A stretch of DNA of 64,000 nucleotides from an uncultured Desulfuromonadales bacterium (GCA_903868145.1 CAIPTY010000087.1:105652-169651); one strand, 5' to 3'. Numbered from the stretch's first letter, positions 50,975-62,175 are shown. Program-made: numbers and translations. Notes: generated by a model from the letters alone, not told the origin.

Positions 50975-53965
50975 ATGACCAGCAGAATAGAGGTTGCACT
51001 TGAAAAAGGTATCCGCGATGCGCGTGGTGAGCGGATCAAACGTGAAATCGAGCACGTCCTGCATCTGGAGATTGATGATGTTCGCACCATTGATGTCTAT
51101 ACCGTCGATGCCGCACTCTCAGCCGATGAGCTTGAACAGGCCGCTGCCGGCCCATTCAGCGATCCGGTCATCCAGCACTGGAGCATCGACCGGCCGCTGG
51201 CCGCAGATTTTGACTGGGCGGTCGAGGTTGGTTTCCGGCCCGGCGTAACGGACAATGTGGGGCGGACAGCCCGCGAAGCGGTTGCCTACCTGACCGGTCG
51301 CCCATTTGCCGAAGGCGAAGGTGTCTATTACGCGGTGCAGTATCTTTTGAAGGGAATGCTCTCGCCAGCCGAAGTGGAAAAAATTGCCACCGGACTCCTC
51401 TGCAACACACTTATCCAGCGTTACTCAGTCATGACTGCCGCGGATTTTGTAGCCCGCCGGGGATTTCCGGCGCTGGCACCCAGGGTGATCGGCCAGACGA
51501 CAGCGGAGGTGCGCGAGATCAACCTGGAGGTTTCCGACGCGGAGCTGATGCGGATCAGCAAGGATGGCGTGCTGGCTCTGACCCTGGACGAGATGCATAT
51601 TATCCAGGCACATTACCGTGATGCCGGGGTTCTGGAAGATCGGGCTAAAACCGGATTGGGGAGCAGACCGACGGATGTGGAGCTGGAATGTCTGGCACAG
51701 ACCTGGTCCGAGCACTGCAAACACAAGATCTTTGCCGGGACGGTGAAGTACGAGGATGAAAACGGCAACAAACAGGAGATTCAATCGCTCTTCAAATCAT
51801 TCATCCAGCGCACGACAGAGGATGTTCGGGAAAAACTCGGCGAAAAGGACTTCTGTCTGTCGGTCTTCAAAGACAACGCCGGGGTCATCAGATTCAACGA
51901 CACCCATTCCCTGGTCTTCAAGGTCGAGACCCACAACTCCCCTTCGGCGCTTGATCCCTACGGCGGTGCGCTGACCGGCATCGTCGGGGTCAACCGCGAC
52001 CCGTTCGGCACCGGCCAGGGGGCCAAGCTGATTTTCAATACCGATGTGTTCTGTTTTGCCGATCCGTTCTACGCCAAGCCGCTGCCTGCCCGCCTGCTGC
52101 ATCCCCGCCGCATCTACGAAGGAGTCGTGGAGGGGGTCGAACATGGCGGCAACAAGAGCGGCATCCCCACGATCAACGGCTCGCTGGTGTTCGACGAGCG
52201 TTTTGCCGGCAAGCCGCTGGTGTTCTGCGGCACAGCCGGCCTGATGCCTGCCGTTGTCAACGGTCAGCCGGGGCATGAAAAATCCATCAAGGCGGGCGAT
52301 CTGATCGTCATGACCGGTGGCCGAATCGGCAAGGACGGCATCCACGGCGCCACCTTCTCTTCCGAGGAACTGAACGAGAATTCACCGGTCACGGCGGTAC
52401 AGATCGGCGATCCGATCACCCAGAAGCGGATGTTCGACTTCCTGATCCGGGCCCGCGACAAGGGGCTCTACCGCTTCATCACCGACAACGGCGCCGGAGG
52501 CCTCTCCTCCTCCATCGGCGAGATGGCCGGCGAGTGCGGCGGCTGCCGCATGGATCTGGCCAGGGCTCCGCTGAAATATCCGGGGTTAAACCCGTGGGAG
52601 ATCCTGATCTCCGAGGCTCAGGAGCGCATGTCGCTGGCCGTTCCGCCCACTCAGATCGAGGAATTCCTGACCATGGCCGTTGCTTTCGGCGTCGAGGCCA
52701 CCGTCCTGGGCGAGTTCACCGATACTGGCGTCTTCCATATCCTCCACGGGGAGCGCACCGTCGCCTGGCTGCCGATGGCGTTCATGCACGAGGGTCTGCC
52801 CCCCATGCAGATCCCGGCCAAGTGGGCACCTCCCGTCCACCCGGAGCCGGACTTTGTCGAGAAGCAGGACTATACCGACGACCTGATACAGCTCCTCTCC
52901 ACCCTGAACATCTGCTCCAAGGAATCGGTGGTGCGCCGCTACGACCATGAGGTACAGGGTGGATCGGTCGTCAAGCCGTTCACCGGCGTTGACAATGATG
53001 GTCCTTCAGATGCGGCGATAGTTCGCCCGATCCTCGATTCTTTTGAAGGCGTTGTCACGGCCCACGGCATCTGTCCGCGCTATTCGGATATTGACACCTA
53101 CGACATGACCGCCAATGCGATTGACGAGGCGCTGCGCAGCTACGTGGCGGTCGGCGGCTCGCTGGATCTGGTCGCCGGTCTGGACAATTTCTGCTGGTGC
53201 GATCCGGTTGAATCCGAGAAAACACCGGACGGCGCCTACAAGATGGCGCAACTGGTACGTTCCAACCAGGCGCTCTATGACGTCTGCATGGATTACAACC
53301 TGCCGCTCATCTCCGGCAAGGATTCCATGAAGAACGATTTTTATGACGGCACCACCAAGATTTCCATCCCCCCTACCCTGCTGTTTTCTGTGATCGGAAA
53401 GATTGATGACGCCCGGAAAGCGGTCACCATGGATGTCAAGCGACCGGGCGATGTCGTTTATCTGCTGGGCAAGACGGCCAATGAGCTGGGTGCTTCCGAA
53501 TATCTGGCGCTCTTCGGCGCGATCGGCAACAATGTTCCGCAGGTCTATACCACTCTGGCATACAAACGCTATCAGGCCTATCACACAGCGGTCAATCGAG
53601 GCACCGTGGCTTCCTGTCATGATCTCTCGGACGGCGGTCTGGCGGTAGCCGCTGCCGAATCAGCCTTTGCGGGAGGATACGGCATGAATCTTGACCTCTC
53701 CCGCGTTGTCTGGAGAGGCGACATGTCCGGCAGAAGCGACTGCACGCTGCTCTTCTCAGAATCGGCGTCCCGCCACTTGGTGACGGTTCATCCGGAAAAA
53801 CGCGAACAGTTCGAGGCTGTCATGGGCGGCAACTGTTTTGCGTCGATCGGTGTTGTTACGGATGATGGGGTGCTATCAATCAGCGGTTTGAACGGCTCAG
53901 CGGTCGTTAAGGCGGATCTGGCAGAGTTGAAAGAGGCGTGGCAGAAAACATTGAGGGTGCTGTAG
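50975..53965 (+). CDS. purL: FGAM synthase, synthetase subunit with fused PurS-like N-terminus
   Basis: 996 residues. The first 160 contain two PurS-like repeats ([20 protein letters not shown], then [20 protein letters not shown]). The synthetase core follows, with [22 protein letters not shown] and [20 protein letters not shown] motifs. No glutaminase domain is fused, so ammonia comes from the separate PurQ at 55889. This differs both from the long 1,300-residue PurL and from the short PurL-plus-PurS system. It converts FGAR to FGAM with ATP. ATG at 50975 follows mscS by two bases. Confidence 0.95.
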   Translation: MTSRIEVALEKGIRDARGERIKREIEHVLHLEIDDVRTIDVYTVDAALSADELEQAAAGPFSDPVIQHWSIDRPLAADFDWAVEVGFRPGVTDNVGRTAREAVAYLTGRPFAEGEGVYYAVQYLLKGMLSPAEVEKIATGLLCNTLIQRYSVMTAADFVARRGFPALAPRVIGQTTAEVREINLEVSDAELMRISKDGVLALTLDEMHIIQAHYRDAGVLEDRAKTGLGSRPTDVELECLAQTWSEHCKHKIFAGTVKYEDENGNKQEIQSLFKSFIQRTTEDVREKLGEKDFCLSVFKDNAGVIRFNDTHSLVFKVETHNSPSALDPYGGALTGIVGVNRDPFGTGQGAKLIFNTDVFCFADPFYAKPLPARLLHPRRIYEGVVEGVEHGGNKSGIPTINGSLVFDERFAGKPLVFCGTAGLMPAVVNGQPGHEKSIKAGDLIVMTGGRIGKDGIHGATFSSEELNENSPVTAVQIGDPITQKRMFDFLIRARDKGLYRFITDNGAGGLSSSIGEMAGECGGCRMDLARAPLKYPGLNPWEILISEAQERMSLAVPPTQIEEFLTMAVAFGVEATVLGEFTDTGVFHILHGERTVAWLPMAFMHEGLPPMQIPAKWAPPVHPEPDFVEKQDYTDDLIQLLSTLNICSKESVVRRYDHEVQGGSVVKPFTGVDNDGPSDAAIVRPILDSFEGVVTAHGICPRYSDIDTYDMTANAIDEALRSYVAVGGSLDLVAGLDNFCWCDPVESEKTPDGAYKMAQLVRSNQALYDVCMDYNLPLISGKDSMKNDFYDGTTKISIPPTLLFSVIGKIDDARKAVTMDVKRPGDVVYLLGKTANELGASEYLALFGAIGNNVPQVYTTLAYKRYQAYHTAVNRGTVASCHDLSDGGLAVAAAESAFAGGYGMNLDLSRVVWRGDMSGRSDCTLLFSESASRHLVTVHPEKREQFEAVMGGNCFASIGVVTDDGVLSISGLNGSAVVKADLAELKEAWQKTLRVL

Positions 53966-53970
53966 CGCGC

Positions 53971-55788
53971 GTGGCGCCCTCAATCCATCATACCCTCAAA
54001 GCGGTCTTCGGCTTCCACGAGTTCCGTTCTCCTCAGCAGGAGGTCATCGAGCGGGTGGTAGCTGGGGAGGACGTCTTTCTGGTCATGCCGACCGGCGGCG
54101 GCAAATCGCTCTGCTTCCAGATTCCGGCGCTGCATCGGGACGGCGTGACGATTGTTGTTTCGCCGCTGATCGCCCTGATGAAGGATCAGGTTGATGCGCT
54201 GATCGCCAACGGGGTGCGGGCAGCCTGCCTCAATTCGTCGCTCTCGCCCGCCGAGGTCGGGCGGGTGTTTCAGCAGATGGATGCGGGCACGCTCGATCTG
54301 TTGTATGTTGCCCCGGAACGCCTGATGATGCCCGATTTTCTGGAGCGGCTCGGTTCTTTGAAACTCTCCCTGTTTGCCATTGACGAAGCCCACTGCATCT
54401 CCCAGTGGGGGCACGATTTCCGCCCTGAATATACCCAGTTGGGGCGCTTGCGTCCGCTTTTTGCCGGTGTGCCGATTGTAGCCATGACCGCCACGGCCGA
54501 TCCCGAAACCCGCCAGGATATTCTTGGGCAACTGGGGCTGGCCGATGCAACGGTTTTTGTGGCCGGTTTTGATCGTCCCAACATCACCTATACGGTAATT
54601 CCAAAGCAGAAACCGCAGGTACAGCTCGCTTCCTTCCTGGCCGGTCGTCGTGATGAGGCCGGCATTGTCTACGCCCTGAGCCGCAAGAGGGTGGAAGAGG
54701 TGGCGGAGCGGTTGCGTGCCGCCGGATTCAGCGCTGCCGCCTACCACGCCGGTCTCCCGGATGACGAGCGCAGACGGGTGCAGGATGCCTTCCGCAAGGA
54801 TGATCTCCGGATCGTGGTAGCCACGGTTGCATTTGGTATGGGTATCGACAAACCAAACGTGCGTTTTGTGGTACACTATGACATGCCCAAGAGCGTGGAA
54901 AGTTACTATCAGGAGACCGGCCGGGCCGGGCGTGACGGTCTGCCGTCCGAGGCGCTGATGCTGTTCGGCATGGGCGATGTCATGACGGCGCGCAAGTTGA
55001 TCGAGAACAGCGACAACGCGGCTCGGATCAAGATCGAACTGCAGAAGCTGAATGCCATGGTGGGCTATGCCGAGGCCCTGACCTGTCGCCGCCGGGCGCT
55101 GTTGTCCTATTTCGGCGATCAGAGCGACCACGACTGCGGCAACTGCGATATCTGTACCGATCCACCGCAGAGATTTGATGCCTCCGAGCAAGCCAAGAAG
55201 GCGCTTTCCTGTGTTTACCGGGTGGGAGAACGTTTCGGGATGATGCATGTCATCGAGGTACTGCGCGGCAGCAAGAATCAGCGGGTGATGGACCTGAAGC
55301 ATAATCTGCTTTCCACCTACGCCATCGGCAGTAATACTTCGGCAACCGAGTGGGAAAATATCATCCGCCAGTTAATCCATCTGGGCTATCTGGCGCAGGA
55401 TTTTACACGCTTTGGCGCTCTTAAGCTGACACCCGCGGCGCGTCCGGTACTCAAGGGTGACACGACGGTCATACTTGGCAAACCGCGGGATGCGGTTCAG
55501 ACGGTTGAGAAAGGCAAAAAGCGGGCTGGCGGCCGACGTGACTACGATCAGGGGTTGTTTGATACGCTGCGGGCAACGCGGAAAAAGATTGCCGATGCTG
55601 CCAGCGTGCCCCCCTTTGTGGTATTCTCCGATGCAACCCTGGCGGAAATGGCACGTTCCAGACCGTCAGATTCGCGCGAACTGCTGCAGGTCAGCGGCGT
55701 GGGTGAACATAAGCTGCGACAGTATGGCAAAGCATTTCTGGATGCAATTGCTACCTACGGGCAACAGAACAGTGAGTCGGCTGGATAA
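53971..55788 (+). CDS. recQ: ATP-dependent DNA helicase RecQ
   Basis: 605 residues from GTG 53971. Helicase motif Ia is [12 protein letters not shown], the Walker B/DEAH box is [16 protein letters not shown], and motif VI is [11 protein letters not shown] zinc-binding part has [11 protein letters not shown] and CGNCDIC. An HRDC domain lies near the end ([17 protein letters not shown]). It unwinds DNA 3'-5' in recombination repair. A GTG at 53938 would overlap purL by 28 bases but has its purine box only one base away; 53971 is preferred, with low certainty. Confidence 0.92.
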   Translation: MAPSIHHTLKAVFGFHEFRSPQQEVIERVVAGEDVFLVMPTGGGKSLCFQIPALHRDGVTIVVSPLIALMKDQVDALIANGVRAACLNSSLSPAEVGRVFQQMDAGTLDLLYVAPERLMMPDFLERLGSLKLSLFAIDEAHCISQWGHDFRPEYTQLGRLRPLFAGVPIVAMTATADPETRQDILGQLGLADATVFVAGFDRPNITYTVIPKQKPQVQLASFLAGRRDEAGIVYALSRKRVEEVAERLRAAGFSAAAYHAGLPDDERRRVQDAFRKDDLRIVVATVAFGMGIDKPNVRFVVHYDMPKSVESYYQETGRAGRDGLPSEALMLFGMGDVMTARKLIENSDNAARIKIELQKLNAMVGYAEALTCRRRALLSYFGDQSDHDCGNCDICTDPPQRFDASEQAKKALSCVYRVGERFGMMHVIEVLRGSKNQRVMDLKHNLLSTYAIGSNTSATEWENIIRQLIHLGYLAQDFTRFGALKLTPAARPVLKGDTTVILGKPRDAVQTVEKGKKRAGGRRDYDQGLFDTLRATRKKIADAASVPPFVVFSDATLAEMARSRPSDSRELLQVSGVGEHKLRQYGKAFLDAIATYGQQNSESAG

Positions 55789-55888
55789 ACCGGAACACAT
55801 CCACGTAGTGCCAGTGCACCTGCCGGATGCGCGGCGCTTGATCCAGCCTGCCCGGTTGTAAACCGATAAAACCGATAACGAGGTTCTT

Positions 55889-56716
55889 ATGGAAAAGTCA
55901 CGAGCAATAGTCATAACCGGCAACGGCACCAACTGTGAGATGGAGGCGGCCTACGCCTGCAGGCTGGGCGGCTTCGACGAGGTGGTTATCGCCCACATCG
56001 CCGAGCTTCTGTCCGGAGAGATCCGGCTGGACGACTTTCATTTTCTCAACCTGACCGGCGGGTTTCTGGACGGTGACGATCTGGGTAGCGCCAAGGCCCA
56101 GGCCAACCGTCTGAAACATGCTGCTGTCACCGGCTCCGGGGAGAGGCTTGTGGTACAGTTTCAGCGTTTCATCAGCGCCGGAAAGCTGATCCTTGGTGTC
56201 TGCAACGGTTTTCAACTGATGGTCAAGATGGGCATGCTGCCCGGTTTTGATGGCGATTATCTACGCCAGTCGGTGACGCTGACCCATAACGACTGCGGGC
56301 GTTTTCAGGATCGCTGGTGCTGCCTGCAGTGTGATCCGGCCTCTCCGTCTGTTTTTACGACGGGCATCACCAGAGGTATCTATCTGCCCGTGCGACACGG
56401 TGAAGGGAAGTTCCTCTGCGACTCGCCGGAAACCCTGGACCGGATTGAGCGGGAGCATCTGGCTGTTTTGAAGTATTCCGGGCCGGATTATGACCGTCCC
56501 GCCATGGAGTTCCCCGCAAACCCGAACGGATCGATAAACGCCATCGCCGGTATCTGTGACCAGACCGGTCGCCTGATGGGTCTCATGCCGCATCCCGAGG
56601 CCTTCGTGCACTATACCCAGCACCCCCGCTGGACTCGAGAAGTGCTGCCTGAAGAGGGGGATGGGTTGATACTGTACAAAAACGCTGCCGAGTATGTAAT
56701 AAACAACCTGACCTGA
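55889..56716 (+). CDS. purQ: FGAM synthase glutaminase subunit
   Basis: 275 residues. The class I amidotransferase nucleophile Cys is in [11 protein letters not shown] (about residue 103), and the His-Glu pair is in [11 protein letters not shown]. It supplies ammonia to PurL. Its size is larger than Bacillus PurQ (227) and fits the group with PurSL-type PurL. ATG at 55889. Separated from recQ by 100 bases. Confidence 0.96.
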   Translation: MEKSRAIVITGNGTNCEMEAAYACRLGGFDEVVIAHIAELLSGEIRLDDFHFLNLTGGFLDGDDLGSAKAQANRLKHAAVTGSGERLVVQFQRFISAGKLILGVCNGFQLMVKMGMLPGFDGDYLRQSVTLTHNDCGRFQDRWCCLQCDPASPSVFTTGITRGIYLPVRHGEGKFLCDSPETLDRIEREHLAVLKYSGPDYDRPAMEFPANPNGSINAIAGICDQTGRLMGLMPHPEAFVHYTQHPRWTREVLPEEGDGLILYKNAAEYVINNLT

Positions 56717-56733
56717 ACTGGAGTCTTTACATT

Positions 56734-58161
56734 ATGAATCTATCCCGGCCACAAGAAGAATGCGGTGTTTTCGGCGTCTACAATCACCCTGAGGCATCAA
56801 ACCTGACCTATCTGGGGTTGTATGCCCTGCAGCACCGCGGCCAGGAGAGCTGCGGCATCGTCTCTTCTGACGGAATCTCGTTGCATGCCCACAAGCGGAT
56901 GGGGCTGGTGGCCGATGTGTTCGGCAATCAGGAGGTTTTCAAAAAGCTGCCCGGAAAATCAGCCATCGGCCACGTACGCTATTCCACGGCAGGCGCTTCG
57001 GTGGAGAAGAACGTGCAGCCGATCATGGTGGATTATTCGCGGGGCTCGATCGCCGTAGCCCACAATGGCAATCTGGTCAACGCCCAACTGCTCAAGGCCG
57101 AGCTGGAAGCCTACGGCTCCATCTTCCAGACCACCATGGATACGGAAATCATCATCCACCTGATAGCAGCGTCCAAGACCAACTCCCTGGTGGACCGGAT
57201 CGTGGATGCCCTGAACCGCATCAAAGGGGCATACTGTCTGCTGTTTCTGACCGAATCCCGCATGATTGCCGTGCGAGATCCCAACGGTTTCCGTCCCCTC
57301 TGCCTGGGGAAACTGGGGGACGGCTGGGTGGTGGCCTCCGAGAGCTGTGCCCTGGATCTTATTGAAGCCGAGTTCATCCGCGAGATCGAACCGGGAGAGA
57401 TGATTGTCTGCAATACGGATGGCGGGATCGAGTCACTCTTCCCCTTCAAAAAGGTCGAACCTACTCCCTGCATTTTCGAATTCGTCTATTTTGCCCGCCC
57501 CGATTCCACAATCTTCGGCAGGAATGTCTACCTGACCCGTAAGGAACTGGGACGCCAGCTGGCCCGTGAGTACCATGTGGAGGCGGATGTGGTGATTGCG
57601 GTGCCCGACTCCGGTGTACCGGCGGCCATGGGCTATGCCGAGGAGTCCGGCATTCCCTTCGAACTGGGATTGATCCGCAACCACTACGTCGGGCGCACCT
57701 TTATCGAACCGGCCCAGTCCATCCGCCATTTCGGCGTCAAGATCAAGCTTAACCCGGTGCGGGATATTCTGGAGGGCAAGCGGGTAGTGATAATAGATGA
57801 CTCCATCGTGCGGGGCACCACCTCGCGCAAGATCGTAAAGATGGTGCGCAATGCCGGAGCCAAGGAGGTGCATATGCGCATTTCATCCCCACCCACCAGC
57901 TACCCCTGCTATTACGGTATCGACACTCCTAACCGCAAGGAACTGATCTCCTCATCCCACACCATTGAGGAAATTTGTCGCTATATCACCGCCGATTCGC
58001 TGGGATACCTCTCGGAAACAGGTCTGGTATCATCGGTCGGGCTTGGCAACACGCAGTATTGCAAGGCCTGTTTTGCAGGCGAATATCCGGTTGCATTCCC
58101 CAAACCTGTGGAAAAACCGCAGATGGGATTATTCGAGGAGGAGCACAACAGCTATGAGTGA
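56734..58161 (+). CDS. purF: Amidophosphoribosyltransferase
   Basis: 475 residues. Nine-residue propeptide before Cys10 ([11 protein letters not shown]), the N-terminal nucleophile. The PRPP motif is [14 protein letters not shown]. Cysteines at TPCIFEF and [12 protein letters not shown] match the iron-sulphur type of Bacillus PurF. It makes phosphoribosylamine from PRPP and glutamine. ATG at 56734, 17 bases after purQ stop; overlaps pyrE by eight bases. Confidence 0.97.
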   Translation: MNLSRPQEECGVFGVYNHPEASNLTYLGLYALQHRGQESCGIVSSDGISLHAHKRMGLVADVFGNQEVFKKLPGKSAIGHVRYSTAGASVEKNVQPIMVDYSRGSIAVAHNGNLVNAQLLKAELEAYGSIFQTTMDTEIIIHLIAASKTNSLVDRIVDALNRIKGAYCLLFLTESRMIAVRDPNGFRPLCLGKLGDGWVVASESCALDLIEAEFIREIEPGEMIVCNTDGGIESLFPFKKVEPTPCIFEFVYFARPDSTIFGRNVYLTRKELGRQLAREYHVEADVVIAVPDSGVPAAMGYAEESGIPFELGLIRNHYVGRTFIEPAQSIRHFGVKIKLNPVRDILEGKRVVIIDDSIVRGTTSRKIVKMVRNAGAKEVHMRISSPPTSYPCYYGIDTPNRKELISSSHTIEEICRYITADSLGYLSETGLVSSVGLGNTQYCKACFAGEYPVAFPKPVEKPQMGLFEEEHNSYE

Positions 58162-58702
58162 CCGTGAGCAACTGAAGAAGATCATCCTGAACCTGTCCTA
58201 CGAAAAACGCCTGGTAAAGCTGGCATCGGGACGCGAAAGCGACTTCTACTTCGATGGCAAGCAGACCACCCTGCATGCGGTCGGCGGCTTTCTGACCGGT
58301 AAACTTTTCTATGAAGCCATCAAGGACGTTCCAGGGGTTGAGGCGGTGGGCGGCATCACCCTGGGTGCCGATCCGATCGCAACCGCCACCTCTATCGCCG
58401 CACACCTCGATGGCAAAAACCTTCACGCCTTCATCATCCGCAAGGAACCCAAGGGGCACGGAACCGGCCAATGGCTGGAGGGTCGCAAGAATCTACCGGC
58501 CGGGACGAAGGTCATCATCGTCGAAGATGTGGTCACCACCGGCGGTTCCTCCATGAAGGCCGTGCGCCGCGCCGAAGAAGAGGGCCTGGTCGTACTCGGC
58601 ATCGTCACCCTGGTTGACCGTGAAGAGGGAGGGCGGGAGAATATCGAGGCAGAGGGCTACTGGCTGAGAACGATCTTCACCAAGAGCCAGCTGCTCTCTT
58701 GA
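58154..58702 (+). CDS. pyrE: Orotate phosphoribosyltransferase
   Basis: 182 residues. The PRPP-binding motif is [17 protein letters not shown], with [19 protein letters not shown] typical of PyrE. It makes OMP from orotate and PRPP. The ATG at 58154 follows GAGGAGGAG and lies inside the end of purF. A longer in-frame extension from 57965 overlaps purF fully and is rejected. Confidence 0.95.
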   Translation: MSDREQLKKIILNLSYEKRLVKLASGRESDFYFDGKQTTLHAVGGFLTGKLFYEAIKDVPGVEAVGGITLGADPIATATSIAAHLDGKNLHAFIIRKEPKGHGTGQWLEGRKNLPAGTKVIIVEDVVTTGGSSMKAVRRAEEEGLVVLGIVTLVDREEGGRENIEAEGYWLRTIFTKSQLLS

Positions 58703-58724
58703 CGGTTTCCCGACAAGCCTGAAC

Positions 58725-59483
58725 ATGTCAGAAAAACAACGCCTCGATAAACTGATGGCAGAGCGCGGCCTCGCTCCCTCACGTGAGAAAGCCCAGGCCC
58801 TGATCATGGCCGGTCAGGTGGTGGTGGGTGACCATACGGTTGACAAAGCCGGTCGACAGGTGCCCTTGGACGCCGAGATCCGCATCAAGGGCGATCCGCT
58901 GCCATTCGTAAGCCGTGGCGGACTCAAACTGCGCAAGGCGCTTGACGAGTTCTGTATCGATGTTGCCGACCTGGTCGTTCTTGATGTGGGCGCATCCACC
59001 GGCGGTTTCACGGATTGCCTGTTACAGGCGGGTGCTGCAATGGTATACGCGGTGGACGTGGGCTACGGCCAACTGGCCTGGAAACTCCAGCAGGATCCGC
59101 GCATCATCAACATGGAGAAAACCAATATTCGCCATCTTGAGCCTGAACGGTTCGACGAAGTGCCGGATCTGGCGGTTATCGATGCCTCGTTTATTTCTCT
59201 TTCCAAGGTACTGCCCCATGTGCAGGAGCTTGTCAGACCCGGTGGACGGATCATCGCACTGATCAAGCCGCAGTTTGAGGTTGGCAAAGGCGAGGTTGGC
59301 AAAGGGGGCATCGTGAGGGATCCCGTACTCCATGAAAGAGCTGTTGATAGCGTCCGACTGGCGGCTGCCGATCTTGGGCTGGCCGTGGACGGAATCTGTG
59401 AATCGCCCATCACCGGGGCCAACGGCAATAGAGAATTCCTGATACTGCTTCACATTCCCGATCATCGCAGGGAGGAGACCTGA
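58725..59483 (+). CDS. tlyA: TlyA-family rRNA 2'-O-methyltransferase
   Basis: 252 residues. S4 domain at residues about 1-65 (RLDKLMAERGLAPSREKAQAL) and an FtsJ-like methyltransferase (VVLDVGASTGGFTDCLLQAG, then KPQFEVGKGEVGKGGIV). TlyA methylates rRNA or acts as a hemolysin-named protein. Adjacent to the HIT gene, which starts at the next base after its stop. Confidence 0.92.
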   Translation: MSEKQRLDKLMAERGLAPSREKAQALIMAGQVVVGDHTVDKAGRQVPLDAEIRIKGDPLPFVSRGGLKLRKALDEFCIDVADLVVLDVGASTGGFTDCLLQAGAAMVYAVDVGYGQLAWKLQQDPRIINMEKTNIRHLEPERFDEVPDLAVIDASFISLSKVLPHVQELVRPGGRIIALIKPQFEVGKGEVGKGGIVRDPVLHERAVDSVRLAAADLGLAVDGICESPITGANGNREFLILLHIPDHRREET

Positions 59484-59828
59484 ATGGAAAACTGTATTTT
59501 CTGCAGGATCATCCGGGGGGAGATTCCCTCCAGAAAAATATTTGAAGACGAGCGGATTCTGGTTATTGAGGACATTACCCCGCAGGCGCCCTTGCATCTG
59601 CTGCTTGTCTCCAAAAAACATCTCGTCAATTGTCTCGATCTCTCAACTCAGGATGATGACCTGATCGGTTACATCTTCAGAAAAGCCGGTGAGATAGCCC
59701 GGCAGAAGGGGTATGCCGAGTCCGGTTTCCGGGTGGTGCAGAATAACGGTGCAGGCGCAGGTCAATCGGTTTTCCATATACATTTCCATCTGCTGGCGGG
59801 GCGTGAATTTACCTGGCCGCCGGGATAG
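59484..59828 (+). CDS. HIT-family (HINT-like) nucleotide hydrolase
   Basis: 114 residues. The histidine triad is VFHIHFHLLAG; ENCIFCRIIRGEIPS at the start and NNGAGAGQ are conserved. HINT enzymes cleave adenosine phosphoramidates. The gene follows tlyA without gap. Confidence 0.95.
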   Translation: MENCIFCRIIRGEIPSRKIFEDERILVIEDITPQAPLHLLLVSKKHLVNCLDLSTQDDDLIGYIFRKAGEIARQKGYAESGFRVVQNNGAGAGQSVFHIHFHLLAGREFTWPPG

Positions 59829-59905
59829 CAAGACATCGAACGGCGTGCCAGTAACGAAAGATTGCTTTCACTTTGATCTGGCAGTCTGCTATGATGCAGG
59901 CAGTC

Positions 59906-60364
59906 ATGGCTGAGAAACTGATCTGCAATAATAAGAAGGCCTACCACGATTATTTCATCGAGGAAAAATTTGAGGCCGGCATGGTGCTTCAAGGGACAGA
60001 GGTAAAGTCTCTGCGAGCCGGGAAAGCCAACCTGAATGATTCCTTCATGCAGATTCGTGGCGGTGAGGCGTTTCTGCATAATCTGAACATCTCGCCCTAC
60101 GATTTCGGTAACCGCCAGAACCACCTGCCTGATCGCAATCGAAAACTGCTGCTGCACAAGCGGGAGATTGTCAGGCTTTTCATCCGTATCCGCGAACAGG
60201 GCTATTCGGCCATTCCGTTGCGGCTCTACTTTAAAGACGGTCTGGTAAAGGTTGAGGTCGGGCTCGCCAAAGGCAAAAAGCTGTATGACAAGCGAGAAGA
60301 CCTGAAAAAGAAGGACAGTCAGCGGGAGATTTCACAGGTCATGAAGTCAAGAAACAGGGAATAA
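59906..60364 (+). CDS. smpB: SsrA-binding protein SmpB
   Basis: 152 residues. LICNNKKAYHDYFIEEKFEAG, VLQGTEVKSLRAGKANL and KGKKLYDKREDLKKKD are diagnostic. SmpB places tmRNA in stalled ribosomes. The ATG at 59906 follows CAGGCAG; frames starting at 59873 or 59891 add a short unlikely tail. Twelve bases upstream of the tmRNA gene. Confidence 0.96.
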   Translation: MAEKLICNNKKAYHDYFIEEKFEAGMVLQGTEVKSLRAGKANLNDSFMQIRGGEAFLHNLNISPYDFGNRQNHLPDRNRKLLLHKREIVRLFIRIREQGYSAIPLRLYFKDGLVKVEVGLAKGKKLYDKREDLKKKDSQREISQVMKSRNRE

Positions 60365-60375
60365 CTTTCGAGTAT

Positions 60376-60729
60376 GGGGGTGTAAAGGTTTCGACGGGGG
60401 ATTGAATATCTGAGAAGCATCGGGTCGGGGCAGGCGGCCGACCTTAATAAACCTGCAACGGCTTAATTGCCGACAATTATTACACTCCTGTTGCACTAGC
60501 TGCTTAACAGGCGTCCCCAATGAAGATGCCGGTGGTACAAAGGGGACGTCATTCACTACCGGATAGGGAAGCGCGACGCCCGTAGCGCAAACCGAAACTC
60601 TACGGGATCGCTGTCAGTCTGGTTTGTCCGTTGTTCAGGCTGATGGTTAGATCGAGCAACGGAATAACGATGTAGATGCTCAGATTGTAGGTTTTTCGGA
60701 CAGGGGTTCGACTCCCCTCACCTCCACCA
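60376..60729 (+). ncRNA. ssrA: tmRNA
   Basis: 354 bases. The 5' end GGGGGTGTAAAGGTTTCGACG and the 3' end GGGTTCGACTCCC...CACCTCCACCA form the tRNA-like part; the first seven bases pair with CACCTCC before ACCA. It carries an internal tag frame at 60469 and lies directly after smpB. It rescues stalled ribosomes and tags the peptide for degradation. Confidence 0.96.
60469..60507 (+). other. tmRNA proteolysis tag reading frame
   Basis: GCC GAC AAT TAT TAC ACT CCT GTT GCA CTA GCT GCT TAA reads ADNYYTPVALAA, ending in the VALAA degron that recruits ClpXP. The first Ala is the resume codon or follows it. Confidence 0.8.
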
Positions 60730-60740
60730 TTTGAAGCTAA

Positions 60741-60775
60741 AGCACTCTAAGTTATTTATATTAGGGTGCTTTTTC
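60741..60775 (+). terminator. tmRNA terminator
   Basis: AGCACTCTAA (60741-60750) pairs with TTAGGGTGCT (60761-60770) with one T-G pair, followed by five T residues. Confidence 0.8.
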
Positions 60776-60808
60776 TATATGCGCCAGGTATGGCGCGTGG
60801 CGCACCAC

Positions 60809-60837
60809 AAAAAAAGAGCGTCACCGAAGCAACGCCC
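60809..60837 (-). terminator. Terminator of the PEP-CTERM gene
   Basis: On the minus strand GGGCGTTGC-TTCG-GTGACGCTC forms a nine-pair stem with wobble pairs and a stable tetraloop, followed by seven T residues. It lies 29 bases past the stop codon. Confidence 0.8.
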
Positions 60838-60866
60838 TTTAAGTTAAACTATGATTGCAGATCGTC

Positions 60867-61523
60867 TCAGGCTTCTTTGTTCATCCTGCGCTTGCCGTAG
60901 ATAGCCATGCCGAGCATACCGATTCCGAAGAGTGCTATAGTTCCTGGTTCGGGTACTGGGGCGGCATCAACACGTACATTATCGAGTGCAGCACCCCAGG
61001 CATCTCCTGGAATATTAGAAAAATTACTAAAAGAAAGCTGAGTCGAATTACTTGTAGCTTCAAAGCTGAATGACATCGTCTGCCACCCCATATTTGTACT
61101 AGTTTGGCCATTTTGATCAAATGTGAAGGTTTGATTTACTCCACCAACGATTCCGCCAATAAGTTTTTTATCGTACGATTTGTCTGGATTGCCTGCCATG
61201 TCAAACTGCACTAAATATGATTGTCCGATAGTCGTGGCGAACGAATTACCAACAATTGTTCCATTAGCATTACCAGCCAAGTCGAGGCTTCTAAAGCCAT
61301 TAGAAGGCTTCCAATAACTATTTATCCAGTCAATAGAGCCACTGGTAACTATCCAGCCATCTATTGCAGCACTATTAGCAGGCAACGTATTGTAAGAGGG
61401 AGAGCTGCTATTATAATTACCTGATTCAAAACTTCCGTTCGTGATCAGAGTAGCCTGAGCTATCCCAACAACACCCAACATCAGTACTCCACTTGCCAAG
61501 ACTGCCAGAAGATTCATTTTCAT
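60867..61523 (-). CDS. PEP-CTERM exported protein, DUF642-like
   Basis: 218 residues. Signal peptide LLAVLASGVLMLGVVGIAQA, then a DUF642/choice-of-anchor-C-type beta domain (ITNGSFESGNY, ATTIGQSYLVQFDMAGN, MSFSFEATSNSTQLSF, AALDNVRVD). The C-terminal sorting signal is VPEPGTIALFGIGMLGMAIYGKRR. PEP-CTERM proteins are processed by exosortase and usually accompany exopolysaccharide. No exosortase is in the window. GC content is lower than the neighbours, a hint of transfer. Confidence 0.93.
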   Translation of the reverse strand: MKMNLLAVLASGVLMLGVVGIAQATLITNGSFESGNYNSSSPSYNTLPANSAAIDGWIVTSGSIDWINSYWKPSNGFRSLDLAGNANGTIVGNSFATTIGQSYLVQFDMAGNPDKSYDKKLIGGIVGGVNQTFTFDQNGQTSTNMGWQTMSFSFEATSNSTQLSFSNFSNIPGDAWGAALDNVRVDAAPVPEPGTIALFGIGMLGMAIYGKRRMNKEA

Positions 61524-61716
61524 TTACATTCCCCCAATCACTTACGTATCCCATTCACTGGATGCGATTTCAAACTTGTCCTTAACAACAAGCAAACATC
61601 GTACCAATTACGTAAGACTCTGAATTGCATTGATATAGTATACTGGCAATTTGATTATCACGGGATATGTAAATTTTACCGACAGGTTCAAATCAGATAT
61701 TCCGACATATTTTGAA

Positions 61717-61992
61717 CTATGGAGTGAAGGCGCCAGGAAGGTACATAAACATGGCAGGAGCATCAACCAGAGAATGTAGGAGGATAACCCTGGCGCTAAC
61801 TATCATCAAAATAATAAAGCGAGCCTTTGCCCAACTCTCCAAACATCCCGCCAGTGGTTAACCAGGACGAATCAGCAAAACAAGAGAACTGATCTTCCCA
61901 TAGTACCCCTATATCCTCATCTACTCGCCACAGGGAGATATAATCTTCATACTGGGAGTATTCTACACCGCCCAGGACTTTGAGAGTCTACC
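61717..61992 (+). pseudogene. Decayed ParE/RelE-family toxin gene
   Basis: The conceptual translation reads WSEGARK, then a stop and EDNPGA in one frame. After a one-base shift near 61795 it continues LTIIKIIKRAFAQLSKHPASG, TAA (61859-61861), PGRISKTRELIFP, TAG (61901-61903), YPYILIYSPQGDIIFILGVF and YTAQDFESLP. The order WSE..A, EDNP, AFAQLxxHP, GRPGRxxxTREL, PYIxIY and xAQD matches ParE toxins across nearly the whole ~90-residue length. Stops and frameshift mean it cannot be made. No antitoxin remnant was recognised upstream at 61524-61716. Confidence 0.75.
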
Positions 61993-62027
61993 CGAAACGT
62001 TATGTGAATCAAAAACATCCTCTTTGC

Positions 62028-62055
62028 TTGAATTACACAGATTTTTGTGTACAAT
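62028..62055 (+). promoter_or_regulatory. Promoter-like element for the leader and sensor kinase
   Basis: TTGAAT (62028-62033), 16-base spacer, TACAAT (62050-62055). It precedes the leader ORF by 52 bases. Confidence 0.45.
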
Positions 62056-62106
62056 GAAACATCTTGCCATTATTACCATCCTCATCATCCCACAGGAGTT
62101 CTCGCG

Positions 62107-62175
<69 letters not shown>

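Noticed and set aside
53980..55302. 440-residue open frame on the minus strand
   Set aside because: It is a shadow of recQ; recQ motifs are unmistakable on the plus strand.
57965..58153. Long N-terminal extension of pyrE
   Set aside because: It lies wholly within purF, and the PyrE N-terminus fits the ATG at 58154.
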